Assembly (NCBI RefSeq): GCF_030758975.1
Contig: NZ_CP132359.1
Location: forward strand, 4,892,962-4,956,961
From: Bosea beijingensis
GTDB taxonomy: Bacteria > Pseudomonadota > Alphaproteobacteria > Rhizobiales > Beijerinckiaceae
Length of the DNA: 64,000 nt
Direction of reading: 5' to 3'
Numbering within the stretch: position 1 is the stretch's first letter; each line of letters starts with the position of its first letter. The notes below the pieces were generated by a model. The model made no database searches, was not told the DNA's origin, and saw only the letters and a list, made by a program, of their open reading frames with translations. Of this stretch, positions 47,089 to 56,076 are shown one piece after another. Position numbers and translations under genes: made by a program.

Positions 47089-48123
47089 TCAGGCCGCGGC
47101 GCGGGTCTTGCCCTTTCCGTCCTGGGCCATCTTGATAGCCAGCGCGAGCGCGGCCCGAGTCGCGCCGAGATTGGCGACGCCCTTGCCGGCGATCTCATAG
47201 GCCGTGCCATGGGCCGGCGTGCAGATCGGGAAGGGGAAGCCGCCGATCAGGGTGACACCACGGTCGAAGCCGATCAGCTTCATCGCGATCTGGCCCTGGT
47301 CGTGATACATCGTCAGCACGGCGTCGAAATCGCCGTTCTTAGCCCGCAGGAACACCGTGTCCGACGGGAACGGCCCTTCGACCGTGAAGCCCTTGGCCTT
47401 GGCCGCCTTCACCGCCGGCTCGATCGTCTCGATCTCGTCGCGGCCGAAATTGCCGCCGTCACCGGCATGGGGATTGATGCCGGCGACCGCGATGCGCGGC
47501 GGGTTGAAGCCGGCTGCGCGCAGATTGGCATCGGCCAGCGTCAGCGCCCGCAGGATGCGCTCCTGCGTGATGTTCTGTGCCACTTCCGACAGCGGGATGT
47601 GCGAGGTGACGCGGGCGTTCCAGAGCTTGTCGAGGATGTTGAACTCGCTCGCGGCGCCCTCGAAGCCGATGGCATCGCGCACGAAGCGGATCTCGTCGTC
47701 GTAGCCGGGATAGGCAAAGCGCATCGCCGCCTTGTTGAAGGGTGTGAAGAACACCGCGTCGGCCTGGCCGGAAGCGGCGAATTGCAGCGCGCGACGAAAA
47801 TTCTCGGTCGCAGCCTTGCCGCCTGCGAGCGTCGCGGTGCCGCGCTTGAGTTCGGCGGGATCGTGATTGGCGAGATCGACGAAGACCGGCCTGTCGCCGA
47901 GCGGCAACGCGCCGCCATCCTTGACGACGTTAACCTGCGGATCCGCACCGCCATCCTTGATGCCGAGGTCGAGCAGGCGCTTGTCGCCGAATACGACATA
48001 GCGGGCCGCACCACGCAGGTCGGCCTCCGACAGGATGCGGGCCGTCAGTTCGGGGCTAATGCCGGAGGGATCGCCAATCGCCACGGCGATCACGGGCAAG
48101 GCGTCATTCGTCCGCTCATTCAT
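47089..48123 (-). CDS. pdxA: PdxA-family dehydrogenase (PdxA2-like)
   Basis: A 344-residue NAD-dependent metal-requiring dehydrogenase of the PdxA family. Motifs: GDPSGISPELTA, GINPHAGDGGNFGRDE and TMYHDQGQIAMKLIGF. In vitamin B6 synthesis PdxA oxidises 4-phosphohydroxythreonine; family members in catabolic operons (PdxA2) act on 4-phospho-D-threonate or -erythronate. The transporter context favours the latter type. No DUF1537 kinase, the usual partner, is present in the window. First gene of the minus arm facing the GntR-type palindrome. Confidence 0.88.
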   Translation of the reverse strand: MNERTNDALPVIAVAIGDPSGISPELTARILSEADLRGAARYVVFGDKRLLDLGIKDGGADPQVNVVKDGGALPLGDRPVFVDLANHDPAELKRGTATLAGGKAATENFRRALQFAASGQADAVFFTPFNKAAMRFAYPGYDDEIRFVRDAIGFEGAASEFNILDKLWNARVTSHIPLSEVAQNITQERILRALTLADANLRAAGFNPPRIAVAGINPHAGDGGNFGRDEIETIEPAVKAAKAKGFTVEGPFPSDTVFLRAKNGDFDAVLTMYHDQGQIAMKLIGFDRGVTLIGGFPFPICTPAHGTAYEIAGKGVANLGATRAALALAIKMAQDGKGKTRAAA

Positions 48124-48192
48124 GGCCGCAACTCCGCTGCCTGATCGTTCCTCTGACTCCGTTGGCTAACACAAGCGGCACAGCCACTCAAG

Positions 48193-48210
48193 TATGCTGT
48201 ATGCAGCATA
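48193..48210. promoter_or_regulatory. palindrome, candidate GntR operator between the two arms of the catabolic locus
   Basis: TATGCTG-TATG-CAGCATA: perfect 7-bp arms with a 4-base centre, 70 bases before the pdxA ATG and 65 bases before the COG4091-type ATG. FCD-type GntR regulators bind such palindromes, and a gntR gene ends the plus arm. Binding is inferred. Confidence 0.7.
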
Positions 48211-48274
48211 TCAAAATCGATGTACTCATTCGGCAGGCGCCGGCTGCGGATCGGACTGCGCCGGAGGAGGGCCG

Positions 48275-49681
48275 ATGAATTTTCATGCGCATTACGCCGG
48301 GATCGCGGAGCCGGTCGAAACCTGCCTCGTCGGCAGCGGCAGCTTCGGGCGCAGCTATCTCGCGCAGTCGCGCCGGACACGGCTGGTCAATGCGCGCATC
48401 GCGGTCGACGTGACCGCCGAAGCTGCTGGAAAAGCTTTCGCCGCGGCCGGTTTCGAGCCTGCCGAGATTGCCCTGTGCGCGACCAGCACGGAGGCTAAGG
48501 CTGCCTGGAAGGCTGGCCAATGCGTCGCGGCGGCGAGCCTCGATACCGTCATGGACTTGCCCTTCGCGCTTCTGGTCGAGGCGACCGGCAGCCCCGAAGC
48601 CGCGACTCGGCACAGCCTCACCGCGATCGATGCCGGCCGCCATGTCGCTCTGGTCTCGAAGGAGGCCGACAGCGTCGTCGGGCCGGGGCTGGCCCGGCTC
48701 GCACGCGACAAGGGCGTGGTGGTGACGCCGGTCGATGGCGACCAGCCGAGCCTGCTGATCGCGCTGGCAAGCTGGGCCGAGGTGATCGGCCTCGATATCA
48801 TCGCGGTCGGCAAGTCGAGCGAGTATGATTTCGTGCTCGACGCAGCGACCGGCAATGTCACCTGCAATGGCGTGACCCGCTCGCTGCCGGCGCTGCGCGA
48901 GCACTGGTTGCCGGGCTCCCGTTCGATCGTGGCCAACGCAGCCGAGCGCGCCCGTATCCTCGGTGAAGCCTTCCCCCTGAGGGCTGTGCCTGATCTCTGC
49001 GAGATGATGCTCGTCGCCAATGCGCTCGGCTTCTCCGCCGATGCCGCCGGCTTCCATGCGCCGCCTGCTCGCGTGCCGGAACTGGCCGATCTCTTCGCGG
49101 AGCGCGGCGAAGGCGGATTGATGGGCGGCACGCGCCGGATCGACGTGTTCCACCATCTGCGGCTCAAGGAAGAGGCAAGCTTCGCCGGCGGCGTCTTCAT
49201 CGTCGTGCGCTGCGACAATGACGAGACCTGGGAAATGCTGGCCGGCAAGGGCCATGTCGTCAGCCGCAGCGGCAAGACCGCGGCGCTCTACCTGCCGCGC
49301 CATCTGCTGGGCGTCGAGGTCGCGACCTCGATTCTCGATGCCGCCGGCCTCGGCCGCTCCGGCTACGGCGACGACTACCGCCCGCGGCAAGACCTCGTCG
49401 CTGTGGCGCAGCGCGATCTCGCCGCCGGAACGGTGCTCACGATGGGCGGGCACCATCACAGCATCGAGAATGTCGGGGCCGAGGTGCGGCCGGCAATGCC
49501 GCTCGCCGCCGAGCGCCCTGCCCCGTTCTATCTGGTCGCCAACCGAACCCTCGTTCGCCCGGTCCAGGCCGGCGAGGCGATCCGGCTCGGCGATGTCACG
49601 ATCCCCGAGGATTCCGGCCTGCTGGCGATGCGCCGGCGCCAGGATGCGCTCTTCTTTGCCGGGAGCGACACGCCGGTTTGA
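48275..49681 (+). CDS. COG4091-type NAD(P)-dependent oxidoreductase with SAF domain
   Basis: A 468-residue protein of the homoserine dehydrogenase-like group with a C-terminal SAF domain. N-terminal Rossmann segment CLVGSGSFGRSYLAQ, then a long middle domain with DGDQPSLLIALASWA, and a SAF-like tail (PFYLVANRTLVRPVQAGEAI). A GGAGGAGGG sequence supports the ATG. Family members occur in sugar-acid and branched-sugar pathways; the substrate is unknown here. Followed by the gntR gene with 52 bases between. Confidence 0.85.
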   Translation: MNFHAHYAGIAEPVETCLVGSGSFGRSYLAQSRRTRLVNARIAVDVTAEAAGKAFAAAGFEPAEIALCATSTEAKAAWKAGQCVAAASLDTVMDLPFALLVEATGSPEAATRHSLTAIDAGRHVALVSKEADSVVGPGLARLARDKGVVVTPVDGDQPSLLIALASWAEVIGLDIIAVGKSSEYDFVLDAATGNVTCNGVTRSLPALREHWLPGSRSIVANAAERARILGEAFPLRAVPDLCEMMLVANALGFSADAAGFHAPPARVPELADLFAERGEGGLMGGTRRIDVFHHLRLKEEASFAGGVFIVVRCDNDETWEMLAGKGHVVSRSGKTAALYLPRHLLGVEVATSILDAAGLGRSGYGDDYRPRQDLVAVAQRDLAAGTVLTMGGHHHSIENVGAEVRPAMPLAAERPAPFYLVANRTLVRPVQAGEAIRLGDVTIPEDSGLLAMRRRQDALFFAGSDTPV

Positions 49682-49733
49682 CAGCGCGGAAGCCGCATGC
49701 CGTAACGGAGAGGCCGGAAACAACGGAGCAACG

Positions 49734-50399
49734 ATGAGCGAGACGGCGGCCGCCTACACCCCGATCACGCGCCGCACCCTCCATGACGAGGTGCTGGAGC
49801 GCGTGCGCGACATGATCATCGAGGGGCGGCTCGAACCCGGCCAGCGCATCAACGAGGGCCAGGTCGGCGCGCAGCTCGGCGTGTCGCGGACGCCCTTGCG
49901 CGAGGCGATCAAGACGCTAGCCAGCGAAGGACTGGTCGAAATCCTGCCGGCCAAGGGGGCGATCGTCCGCAAATTCTCGGCGCGCGACCTCGCCGACATT
50001 CTCGAAGTCATCAAGAGCCTTGAGCAGCTCGGCGGCCGGATCGCCTGCGCTGAGGCCAGCGACGCGACGATCGGAGCAATCCACAAGCTCCACCGCGATA
50101 TGCTCGCGCTCTACGCGACGCGCGACAGGCTCGACTATTTCAAGCTGAACCAGGCGATCCACAGCGCCATCGTCGCCGCATCCGGCAACGCCGTGCTGGC
50201 CGAGATGCACACCACCCTGCAATCGCGGATCAAGCGGCTGCGCTTCGTCGGCAATGAAGGCCCGGAAAAATGGGCCGGAGCGGTCGCCGAACACGAGGAC
50301 ATGATGGCCGCCCTGCTGAGGCGCGATGGCGACGCCCTCGCCGAGGCGATCGGCCGCCATATGGACACGACGCTGGTCAGGGTGCGCGAAGTTCTCTGA
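49734..50399 (+). CDS. GntR family regulator, FCD subfamily
   Basis: A 221-residue regulator. Winged-helix region with RINEGQVGAQLGVSRTPLRE and ASEGLVEILPAKGAIV, then an all-helical FCD effector domain from about residue 80. Metal-binding histidines are likely among HRDM, AIHSAIV and GRHMDTT. The ATG is preceded by GGAG. It presumably represses the adjacent transporter and enzyme genes through the palindrome at 48193 and senses a pathway acid. Confidence 0.93.
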   Translation: MSETAAAYTPITRRTLHDEVLERVRDMIIEGRLEPGQRINEGQVGAQLGVSRTPLREAIKTLASEGLVEILPAKGAIVRKFSARDLADILEVIKSLEQLGGRIACAEASDATIGAIHKLHRDMLALYATRDRLDYFKLNQAIHSAIVAASGNAVLAEMHTTLQSRIKRLRFVGNEGPEKWAGAVAEHEDMMAALLRRDGDALAEAIGRHMDTTLVRVREVL

Positions 50400-50680
50400 G
50401 GGTCGGCAGGGAACATCCGGCACGCCCGAGGCTCATAGACTTTCGAATAAGCTCCCGGCGGCTACGAAAGCCCTCCCGCTCCAACCGGAATTCGTTCCCA
50501 CACAAGCGCTTACTCTCACCTTGGAGCCGGCCTGCCGGCCCTCCGAGACGGCTATCCGTGCCCCCGTTCTTTCAATAAGCTGTAGACAAGGCGGCCCGGG
50601 GACTTTCGCCCCAGGAGCTTCCGATACAACGGGGCCGTTCACCGCCCGGACAGGGCGGAAAGGCGTTCAAGGAGACATCC

Positions 50681-52273
50681 ATGAAGAAAATTCTGTTGGC
50701 TACGCTGTCGGCCTCCGCGCTGATGGCGGCGCAGCCGCTGATGGCCAAGACCCTGGTGTATTGCTCGGAGGGAAGCCCCGAGAACTTCGCGCCGAGCGTC
50801 AACACCACCGGCACGTCCTTCGACGCGAACACCCAGATCTACGACACGATCGTCCAGTTCGAGCGCGGCGGCACCAACGTCCAGCCGGCGCTCGCGGAAA
50901 AGTGGGATATCTCGCCCGATGGCCTGACCTATACCTTCCACCTGCGCAAGAACGTCAAGTGGCAGTCCAACAAGAACTTCAAGCCGACGCGCAACTTCAA
51001 TGCCGACGACATCATCTTCATGATCGAGCGGCAGTGGAAGGAAGACAACGCGTTCTTCAAGGTGACCAGCTCGAACCACTCCTATTTCAACGACATGGGC
51101 ATGCCCAAGCTGCTGAAAACGGTGGAGAAGGTCGATGACTACACCGTCAAGATCACGCTGAACCAGCCGGAGGCGCCGTTCCTCGCCGACCTCGCGATGC
51201 AATATGCCAGCGTGCAGTCGAAGGAATATGCCGATGCGATGCTGAAGGCGGGCACGCCGGAGAAGCTCGATCAGGACCCGGTCGGCACCGGCCCGTTCTA
51301 TCTGGTGCAATACCAGAAGGACGCGATCATCCGCTACAAGGCCAATCCCGACTACTGGGCCGGCAAGGCCCAGATCGACGACCTGATCTTCGCGATCACG
51401 CCGGACGCCTCGGTGCGCTGGGCCAAGCTCCAGAAGGGCGAGTGCCATGTCATGCCCTATCCGAATCCGGCCGATCTCGACGCGATCAAGAAGGACCCCA
51501 ATGTCCAGATCCTGGAGCAGCCCGGCCTGAACATCGGCTATCTCGCCTACAACACCACCAAGAAGCCCTTCGACGACGTCAAGGTGCGCCGCGCGGTCAA
51601 CAAGGCGATCAACAAGAAGGCGATCATCGACGCAGTCTACCTGTCGAGCGGCGTCGCGGCGACCAACCCGATCCCGCCGTCGATGTGGTCCTATAACGAG
51701 ACCATCAAGGACGATCCGTTCGATCCGGAGGCGGCTAAGAAGGAGCTGGCCGCGGCCGGCTATCCGAACGGCCTCGAGATCGACCTCTGGGCCATGCCGG
51801 TGCAGCGCCCCTACAACCCGAACGCCAAGCGCATCGCCGAACTGATGCAGGCGGATCTGGCCAAGGTCGGCATCAAGGCCGAGATCAAGAGCTTCGAATG
51901 GGGCGAATACCGCAAGCGCATGCAGGCGGGCGAGCACCAGACGGGCATGCTCGGCTGGACCGGCGACAACGGCGATCCGGACAACTTCCTGCACACGCTG
52001 CTGGGCTGCGAGTCCGCCAAGACAAATGGCTCGAACGTCGCGAAGTTCTGCTACCAGCCGTTCGAGGATCTGGTCGTGAAGGCGAAGACAGTCACCGATC
52101 AAGCCGAGCGCGAGAAGCTCTACCGGCAGGCGCAGGTGATCTTCAAGGAGCAGTCGCCCTGGTTCACCATCGCGCATGCGGTGCAGCTCAAGCCTGTCCG
52201 CAAGGAGGTGAAGGACTTCAAGCTCTCGCCGTTCGGCCGCCACACCTTCTACGGCGTCGACATCGGCAAGTGA
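50681..52273 (+). CDS. peptide ABC transporter substrate-binding protein (family 5), copy 1
   Basis: A 530-residue periplasmic binding protein of the DppA/OppA class. Signal peptide MKKILLATLSASALMAAQPL cut before KTLVYC; conserved NFNADDIIFMIERQW and VGTGPFYLVQYQKDAIIRY. GGAGACATCC precedes the ATG. First gene of a unit with a second binding protein, an M55 peptidase and four transporter genes. A 281-base region upstream should hold the promoter. Confidence 0.94.
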   Translation: MKKILLATLSASALMAAQPLMAKTLVYCSEGSPENFAPSVNTTGTSFDANTQIYDTIVQFERGGTNVQPALAEKWDISPDGLTYTFHLRKNVKWQSNKNFKPTRNFNADDIIFMIERQWKEDNAFFKVTSSNHSYFNDMGMPKLLKTVEKVDDYTVKITLNQPEAPFLADLAMQYASVQSKEYADAMLKAGTPEKLDQDPVGTGPFYLVQYQKDAIIRYKANPDYWAGKAQIDDLIFAITPDASVRWAKLQKGECHVMPYPNPADLDAIKKDPNVQILEQPGLNIGYLAYNTTKKPFDDVKVRRAVNKAINKKAIIDAVYLSSGVAATNPIPPSMWSYNETIKDDPFDPEAAKKELAAAGYPNGLEIDLWAMPVQRPYNPNAKRIAELMQADLAKVGIKAEIKSFEWGEYRKRMQAGEHQTGMLGWTGDNGDPDNFLHTLLGCESAKTNGSNVAKFCYQPFEDLVVKAKTVTDQAEREKLYRQAQVIFKEQSPWFTIAHAVQLKPVRKEVKDFKLSPFGRHTFYGVDIGK

Positions 52274-52283
52274 GCCGACTTAT

Positions 52284-52347
52284 CAGTCGCGCTACGCCCT
52301 GGCGCGGCTGATGCATGCCAGATGACGCGGCCCCGGCGGGGTCGCGT
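52284..52347 (+). other. two intercistronic hairpins between the tandem binding-protein genes
   Basis: Hairpin 1: arms CAGTCGCGC (52284-52292) and GCGCGGCTG (52302-52310), one mismatch. Hairpin 2: arms ACGCGGCCCC (52325-52334) and GGGGTCGCGT (52338-52347), with one G-U pair. No T-run follows, so they are more likely mRNA-stabilising or attenuating elements than full terminators. Confidence 0.5.
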
Positions 52348-52423
52348 TCCGGGAGGCGGAGACGATGGGGCACGACGCCCCGCGCCCGATCCGCCTCCCT
52401 CGCCTTTGCCGAAAGAACCGCCC

Positions 52424-54040
52424 ATGTCCGTTCGTGCCCGTTCCCTTGCCCTGACGCTGGGGCTCAGCGCCCTCATGCTGCCCGCCCTCGCCAGCGCCCA
52501 GGCGCTGGTCGTCTGCTCCGAAGCCAGCCCCGACTTCCTGAACCCGCAATTCAGCGGACAGAACACCGCCTTCGACGTCGCCGCGCAGATCTACGAGCGG
52601 CTGACCGCGACCGAGCGAGGGGGATCGCAGATCATCCCGAGCCTCGCGGAATCCTGGACGATCTCCGAGGACGCGCTGACCTACACGTTCAAGCTGCGCA
52701 AGGGCGTGAAATGGCACGCCAGCAAGGCCTTCACGCCGACGCGGGACTTCAATGCCGACGACGTGGTCTTCTCGTTCCAGCGGATGCTCGATCCGAACCA
52801 TCCCTTCAACAAGGTCGGCAGCGGCAATTTCAGCTTCTTCGCCGAGATCGTGAAGCCGAGCCTGAAGGCGGTCGAGAAGGTCGATGACTACACGGTCAAG
52901 CTGACCCTGACCAAGCCGAACGCTCCGCTGCTCTCGGCACTCTCGGTCGAACCGATGTCGATCCTTTCGGCCGAGTACGGCGCCGCGATGCTGAAGGCCG
53001 GCACGCCCGAGCAGATCGATTTCGTGCCGGTCGGCACCGGGCCGTTCTCGCTGCTCTCCTACCAGAAGGACGCCGTGATCCGCTTCAAGGCGGTGCCGGA
53101 CCACTGGACCAAGGCCGTGGGGAACCGCGACCGCATGGCACTGGTCAACGACCTGATCTTCGTTATCACACCGGACGCCTCGGTGCGCTTCGCCAAGGTG
53201 CGCTCCGGCGAATGCCAGATCGCGCGCTATCCCAATCCCGGCGACCTGCCGGCCATGAAGGCGGAAGCCTCGATCAACCTGCTGCAAGGCAGCATCGCCG
53301 ACCAGAGCTTCCTCGCCTTCAACCAGCAGAAGAAGCCCTTCGGCGACAAGCGGGTGCGCGAGGCGCTGGCCTATGCGACCAATATCCCGGCGATCATTGA
53401 CGCGGTCTACCAGGGCACCGGCCAGATCGCGGCCGCGGCCGTGCCGCCCTCGCTCTGGTCGCATGACGCCGACCTGAAGCCGCGGCCCTACGATCCCGAG
53501 AAGGCCAAGGCCCTGCTCAAGGAAGCCGGCCTCGCCGACGGTTTCGAAACGACGCTCTGGGCCATTCCGGTGGTACGCGCCTATATGCCGAATGGCCGGC
53601 GCGCGGCCGAGCTGATCCAGGCCGACTGGGCCAAGATCGGCGTCAAGGCGACGATCCAGACCTTCGAATGGGGCGAGTACCTCAAGCGCGGCCGCGCCGG
53701 TGACCATGAGGTCGGCATGTTCGGCTATACCTGGGACTATCCCGATCCGAGCCAGATCCTGCTCTCCGGCTGGACCTGCGAGGGCGTGAAGAGTGGTGCC
53801 AACCGCGCCCGCTGGTGCAACCAGGAAGCCTCGGACGCTCTGGCGAAGGCCAACACGATCACCGACCAAGGCGAGCGCACGAAGCTCTACAAGCGCTTCC
53901 AGGAGCTGTTCCACCAGGATGTCGCGGGCCTGCTCTTCGCCAATGCCCAGGCCTTCACGCCGGTGCGCAAGGACGTGAAGGACTACAAGATCCACTTCTT
54001 CGGCGGTCAGCCCTTCTACGGCGTCTCCGTCACCAAGTAA
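52424..54040 (+). CDS. peptide ABC transporter substrate-binding protein (family 5), copy 2
   Basis: A 538-residue paralogue of the preceding gene, same family and closely similar motifs (FNADDVVFSFQRML, VGTGPFSLLSYQKDAVIRF). Signal peptide MSVRARSLALTLGLSALMLP with cleavage near ASAQ. The frame is open upstream, but the signal sequence fixes this ATG. Tandem duplication followed by divergence is likely, perhaps giving two peptide specificities to one permease. The next gene is the M55 peptidase. Confidence 0.94.
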   Translation: MSVRARSLALTLGLSALMLPALASAQALVVCSEASPDFLNPQFSGQNTAFDVAAQIYERLTATERGGSQIIPSLAESWTISEDALTYTFKLRKGVKWHASKAFTPTRDFNADDVVFSFQRMLDPNHPFNKVGSGNFSFFAEIVKPSLKAVEKVDDYTVKLTLTKPNAPLLSALSVEPMSILSAEYGAAMLKAGTPEQIDFVPVGTGPFSLLSYQKDAVIRFKAVPDHWTKAVGNRDRMALVNDLIFVITPDASVRFAKVRSGECQIARYPNPGDLPAMKAEASINLLQGSIADQSFLAFNQQKKPFGDKRVREALAYATNIPAIIDAVYQGTGQIAAAAVPPSLWSHDADLKPRPYDPEKAKALLKEAGLADGFETTLWAIPVVRAYMPNGRRAAELIQADWAKIGVKATIQTFEWGEYLKRGRAGDHEVGMFGYTWDYPDPSQILLSGWTCEGVKSGANRARWCNQEASDALAKANTITDQGERTKLYKRFQELFHQDVAGLLFANAQAFTPVRKDVKDYKIHFFGGQPFYGVSVTK

Positions 54041-54137
54041 TCCTCCCGCGCTCTCGCCGCGGCAGCTACCTGCTGCCGCGGTCGATTTCCTGCGCGGTCA
54101 TGCCGGCCGTGCGGTGCCTCCCCGGAGCTCCCTCGCC

Positions 54138-54962
54138 ATGCGCATCTACATATCCGCCGACATCGAAGGCATCGCCGGCGTGGTCACCCGCGACCAGACG
54201 CTGGTGGAGGGCTTCGAATACCAGGCCGCCCGAATCTGGATGACCGACAGCGTCACTGCCGCGGCACGAGCCGCCTATGAGAGCGGCGCCAGCGAGGTCG
54301 TCATCGCCGACAGCCACGGCCGGGCGCAGAACCTGCTGCTCGAGCGGCTGCCGCGCGACGTGCAGCTCGTGCGCGCCCATCCGCGACCGCTCTCGATGAT
54401 GCAGGGCGTCGAGGCCGGCGCCTATGACGGCGCGCTCTTCATCGGCTACCACACGGGATCGACCAATCCCGAAGGCGTGCTGGCCCATACCTTCCGCGGC
54501 GCCACGCTGCGCGAGGTCCGGGTCAATGGCGTCGCCGTGCCGGAGGCCGGGGTCAATGCCGCGATCGCCGGACATTTCGACGTGCCGGTCCTGCTCGTCA
54601 GCGGCGACGACGCCACCATCGCCGAGACCAAGGCGTTCCTGCCCGATATCGAGGGCGTGACGGTGAAATGGGCACATAGCCGCCAGTCGGCGCGCACGCT
54701 GATGCCGGAAGCCTCCTACGAACTGATCGCTGAGGGCGTGAAGCGCGCCGTCGCGCGGCGGGCTGCGATCAAGCCCTACCGCATCGCCGGGCCGATCACG
54801 CTGGAGGTCGGCTTCCTGTTCCGCCAGCCGGTCGAATATCTGGTGATGCTGAAGCTCGTGGAGCGGGTGGATGCTTTCACTATCCGCTATATCGCGGACG
54901 ATATCCTTGATCTCCAGCGCTTTTTGGTGTTTGCGCTGGGCTACAGCTCGACATTGCAATAA
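54138..54962 (+). CDS. dppA: D-aminopeptidase, M55 family (DppA-type)
   Basis: A 274-residue zinc peptidase of the Bacillus DppA type, which removes D-amino acids from short peptides. Metal ligands fit Asp8 and Glu10 (SADIEGIAGV), His60 (ADSHGRAQN), His105 (IGYHTG) and Glu136 (PEAGVNA). It has no signal peptide, so it is cytoplasmic and could process D-peptides brought in by the adjacent ABC transporter. The ATG 54138 is used; upstream in-frame codons do not look like the family. Confidence 0.92.
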   Translation: MRIYISADIEGIAGVVTRDQTLVEGFEYQAARIWMTDSVTAAARAAYESGASEVVIADSHGRAQNLLLERLPRDVQLVRAHPRPLSMMQGVEAGAYDGALFIGYHTGSTNPEGVLAHTFRGATLREVRVNGVAVPEAGVNAAIAGHFDVPVLLVSGDDATIAETKAFLPDIEGVTVKWAHSRQSARTLMPEASYELIAEGVKRAVARRAAIKPYRIAGPITLEVGFLFRQPVEYLVMLKLVERVDAFTIRYIADDILDLQRFLVFALGYSSTLQ

Positions 54963-55025
54963 ATCCAAACGACCTGCCGGCGTGCGACGACTGCTTTCAC
55001 GCCGGCCAAAAACATCGGCAGACCC

Positions 55026-56036
55026 ATGCTGCGCTTCATCTTCACCCGGCTGAGCCTGGTCATCCCGACCTTCATCGGCATCACGCTGCTGGCCTTCTTC
55101 CTCGTCCGCCTCGTCCCCGGCGACCCGATCGAGACCATGGCCGGCGAACGCGGCATCGACGCCGCCCGCCACGCCCAGCTGCTGACCGAATACGGCCTCG
55201 ACCGGCCGCTGCTCGTCCAGTACGGCAAGTATATCGAGCGCGTCGTCCAGGGTGATCTCGGAAAGTCGATCGTCACCCGCGAGAACGTCCTGTCCGAGTT
55301 CGGCCAGCTCTTTCCGGCGACGATCGAGCTCGCGATCTGCGCCATCCTGCTCGCGCTGATCGTCGGACTACCGGCCGGCATTATCGCCGCGGTGAAGCGA
55401 AACTCGATCTTCGACCATGGCGTGATGGGGATTTCGCTCACCGGCTATTCGATGCCGATCTTCTGGTGGGGCCTGCTGCTGATCCTGCTGTTCTCGGTGC
55501 AGCTCGGCATCACGCCGGTCTCGGGCCGCATCGCGGTGCAGTATTTCATCGAGCCGGTCACCGGCTTCCTCACCATCGACAGCCTGCTGGCCGGCGATAT
55601 CGACGCCTTCTGGTCGGCGCTGTCGCATCTCGTCCTGCCGGCAATCGTGCTCGGCACGGTGCCGCTCGCGGTCATCGCCCGCATGACCCGCTCGGCGATG
55701 CTGGAAGTGCTCGGCGAGGATTATATCCGCACAGCCCGCGCCAAGGGCATGGCGCCGATCCGGGTCGTGGCCATGCACGCGCTGCGCAATGCGCTGATCC
55801 CGATCGTCACCGTCATCGGCCTGCAGGTCGGCGCGCTCTTCACCGGCGCGATCCTGACCGAGACGATCTTCTCGTGGCCCGGCGTCGGCAAATGGCTGAT
55901 CGAGGCGATCAGCCGGCGTGACTATCCGGTCCTGCAAGGCGGCACGCTGCTGCTCGGCGTCGTGGTGATGAGCGTCAACCTCTTCGTCGACCTGCTCTAC
56001 GGCCTGATCAACCCGCGCATCAGGCACGCGAAATGA
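55026..56036 (+). CDS. dppB: peptide ABC transporter permease, DppB family
   Basis: A 336-residue inner-membrane permease with six helices. Family features: LVIPTFIGITLLAFFLVRLV and PGDPIE at the N-terminus, and the ATPase-coupling loop DYIRTARAKGMAPIRVVAMH. Pairs with the DppC-type protein encoded 40 bases downstream. Confidence 0.95.
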   Translation: MLRFIFTRLSLVIPTFIGITLLAFFLVRLVPGDPIETMAGERGIDAARHAQLLTEYGLDRPLLVQYGKYIERVVQGDLGKSIVTRENVLSEFGQLFPATIELAICAILLALIVGLPAGIIAAVKRNSIFDHGVMGISLTGYSMPIFWWGLLLILLFSVQLGITPVSGRIAVQYFIEPVTGFLTIDSLLAGDIDAFWSALSHLVLPAIVLGTVPLAVIARMTRSAMLEVLGEDYIRTARAKGMAPIRVVAMHALRNALIPIVTVIGLQVGALFTGAILTETIFSWPGVGKWLIEAISRRDYPVLQGGTLLLGVVVMSVNLFVDLLYGLINPRIRHAK

Positions 56037-56076
56037 CCCGCAATTCACCCCTTCGCTCCCATCGGAGCCTCGCAGC

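Noticed and set aside
47089..48123. PdxA-family gene as the vitamin B6 biosynthetic enzyme
   Set aside because: Biosynthetic pdxA in alphaproteobacteria usually sits with ksgA or surA. Here it is in a regulated transport operon, so PdxA2-type catabolism is more likely, though not proved.
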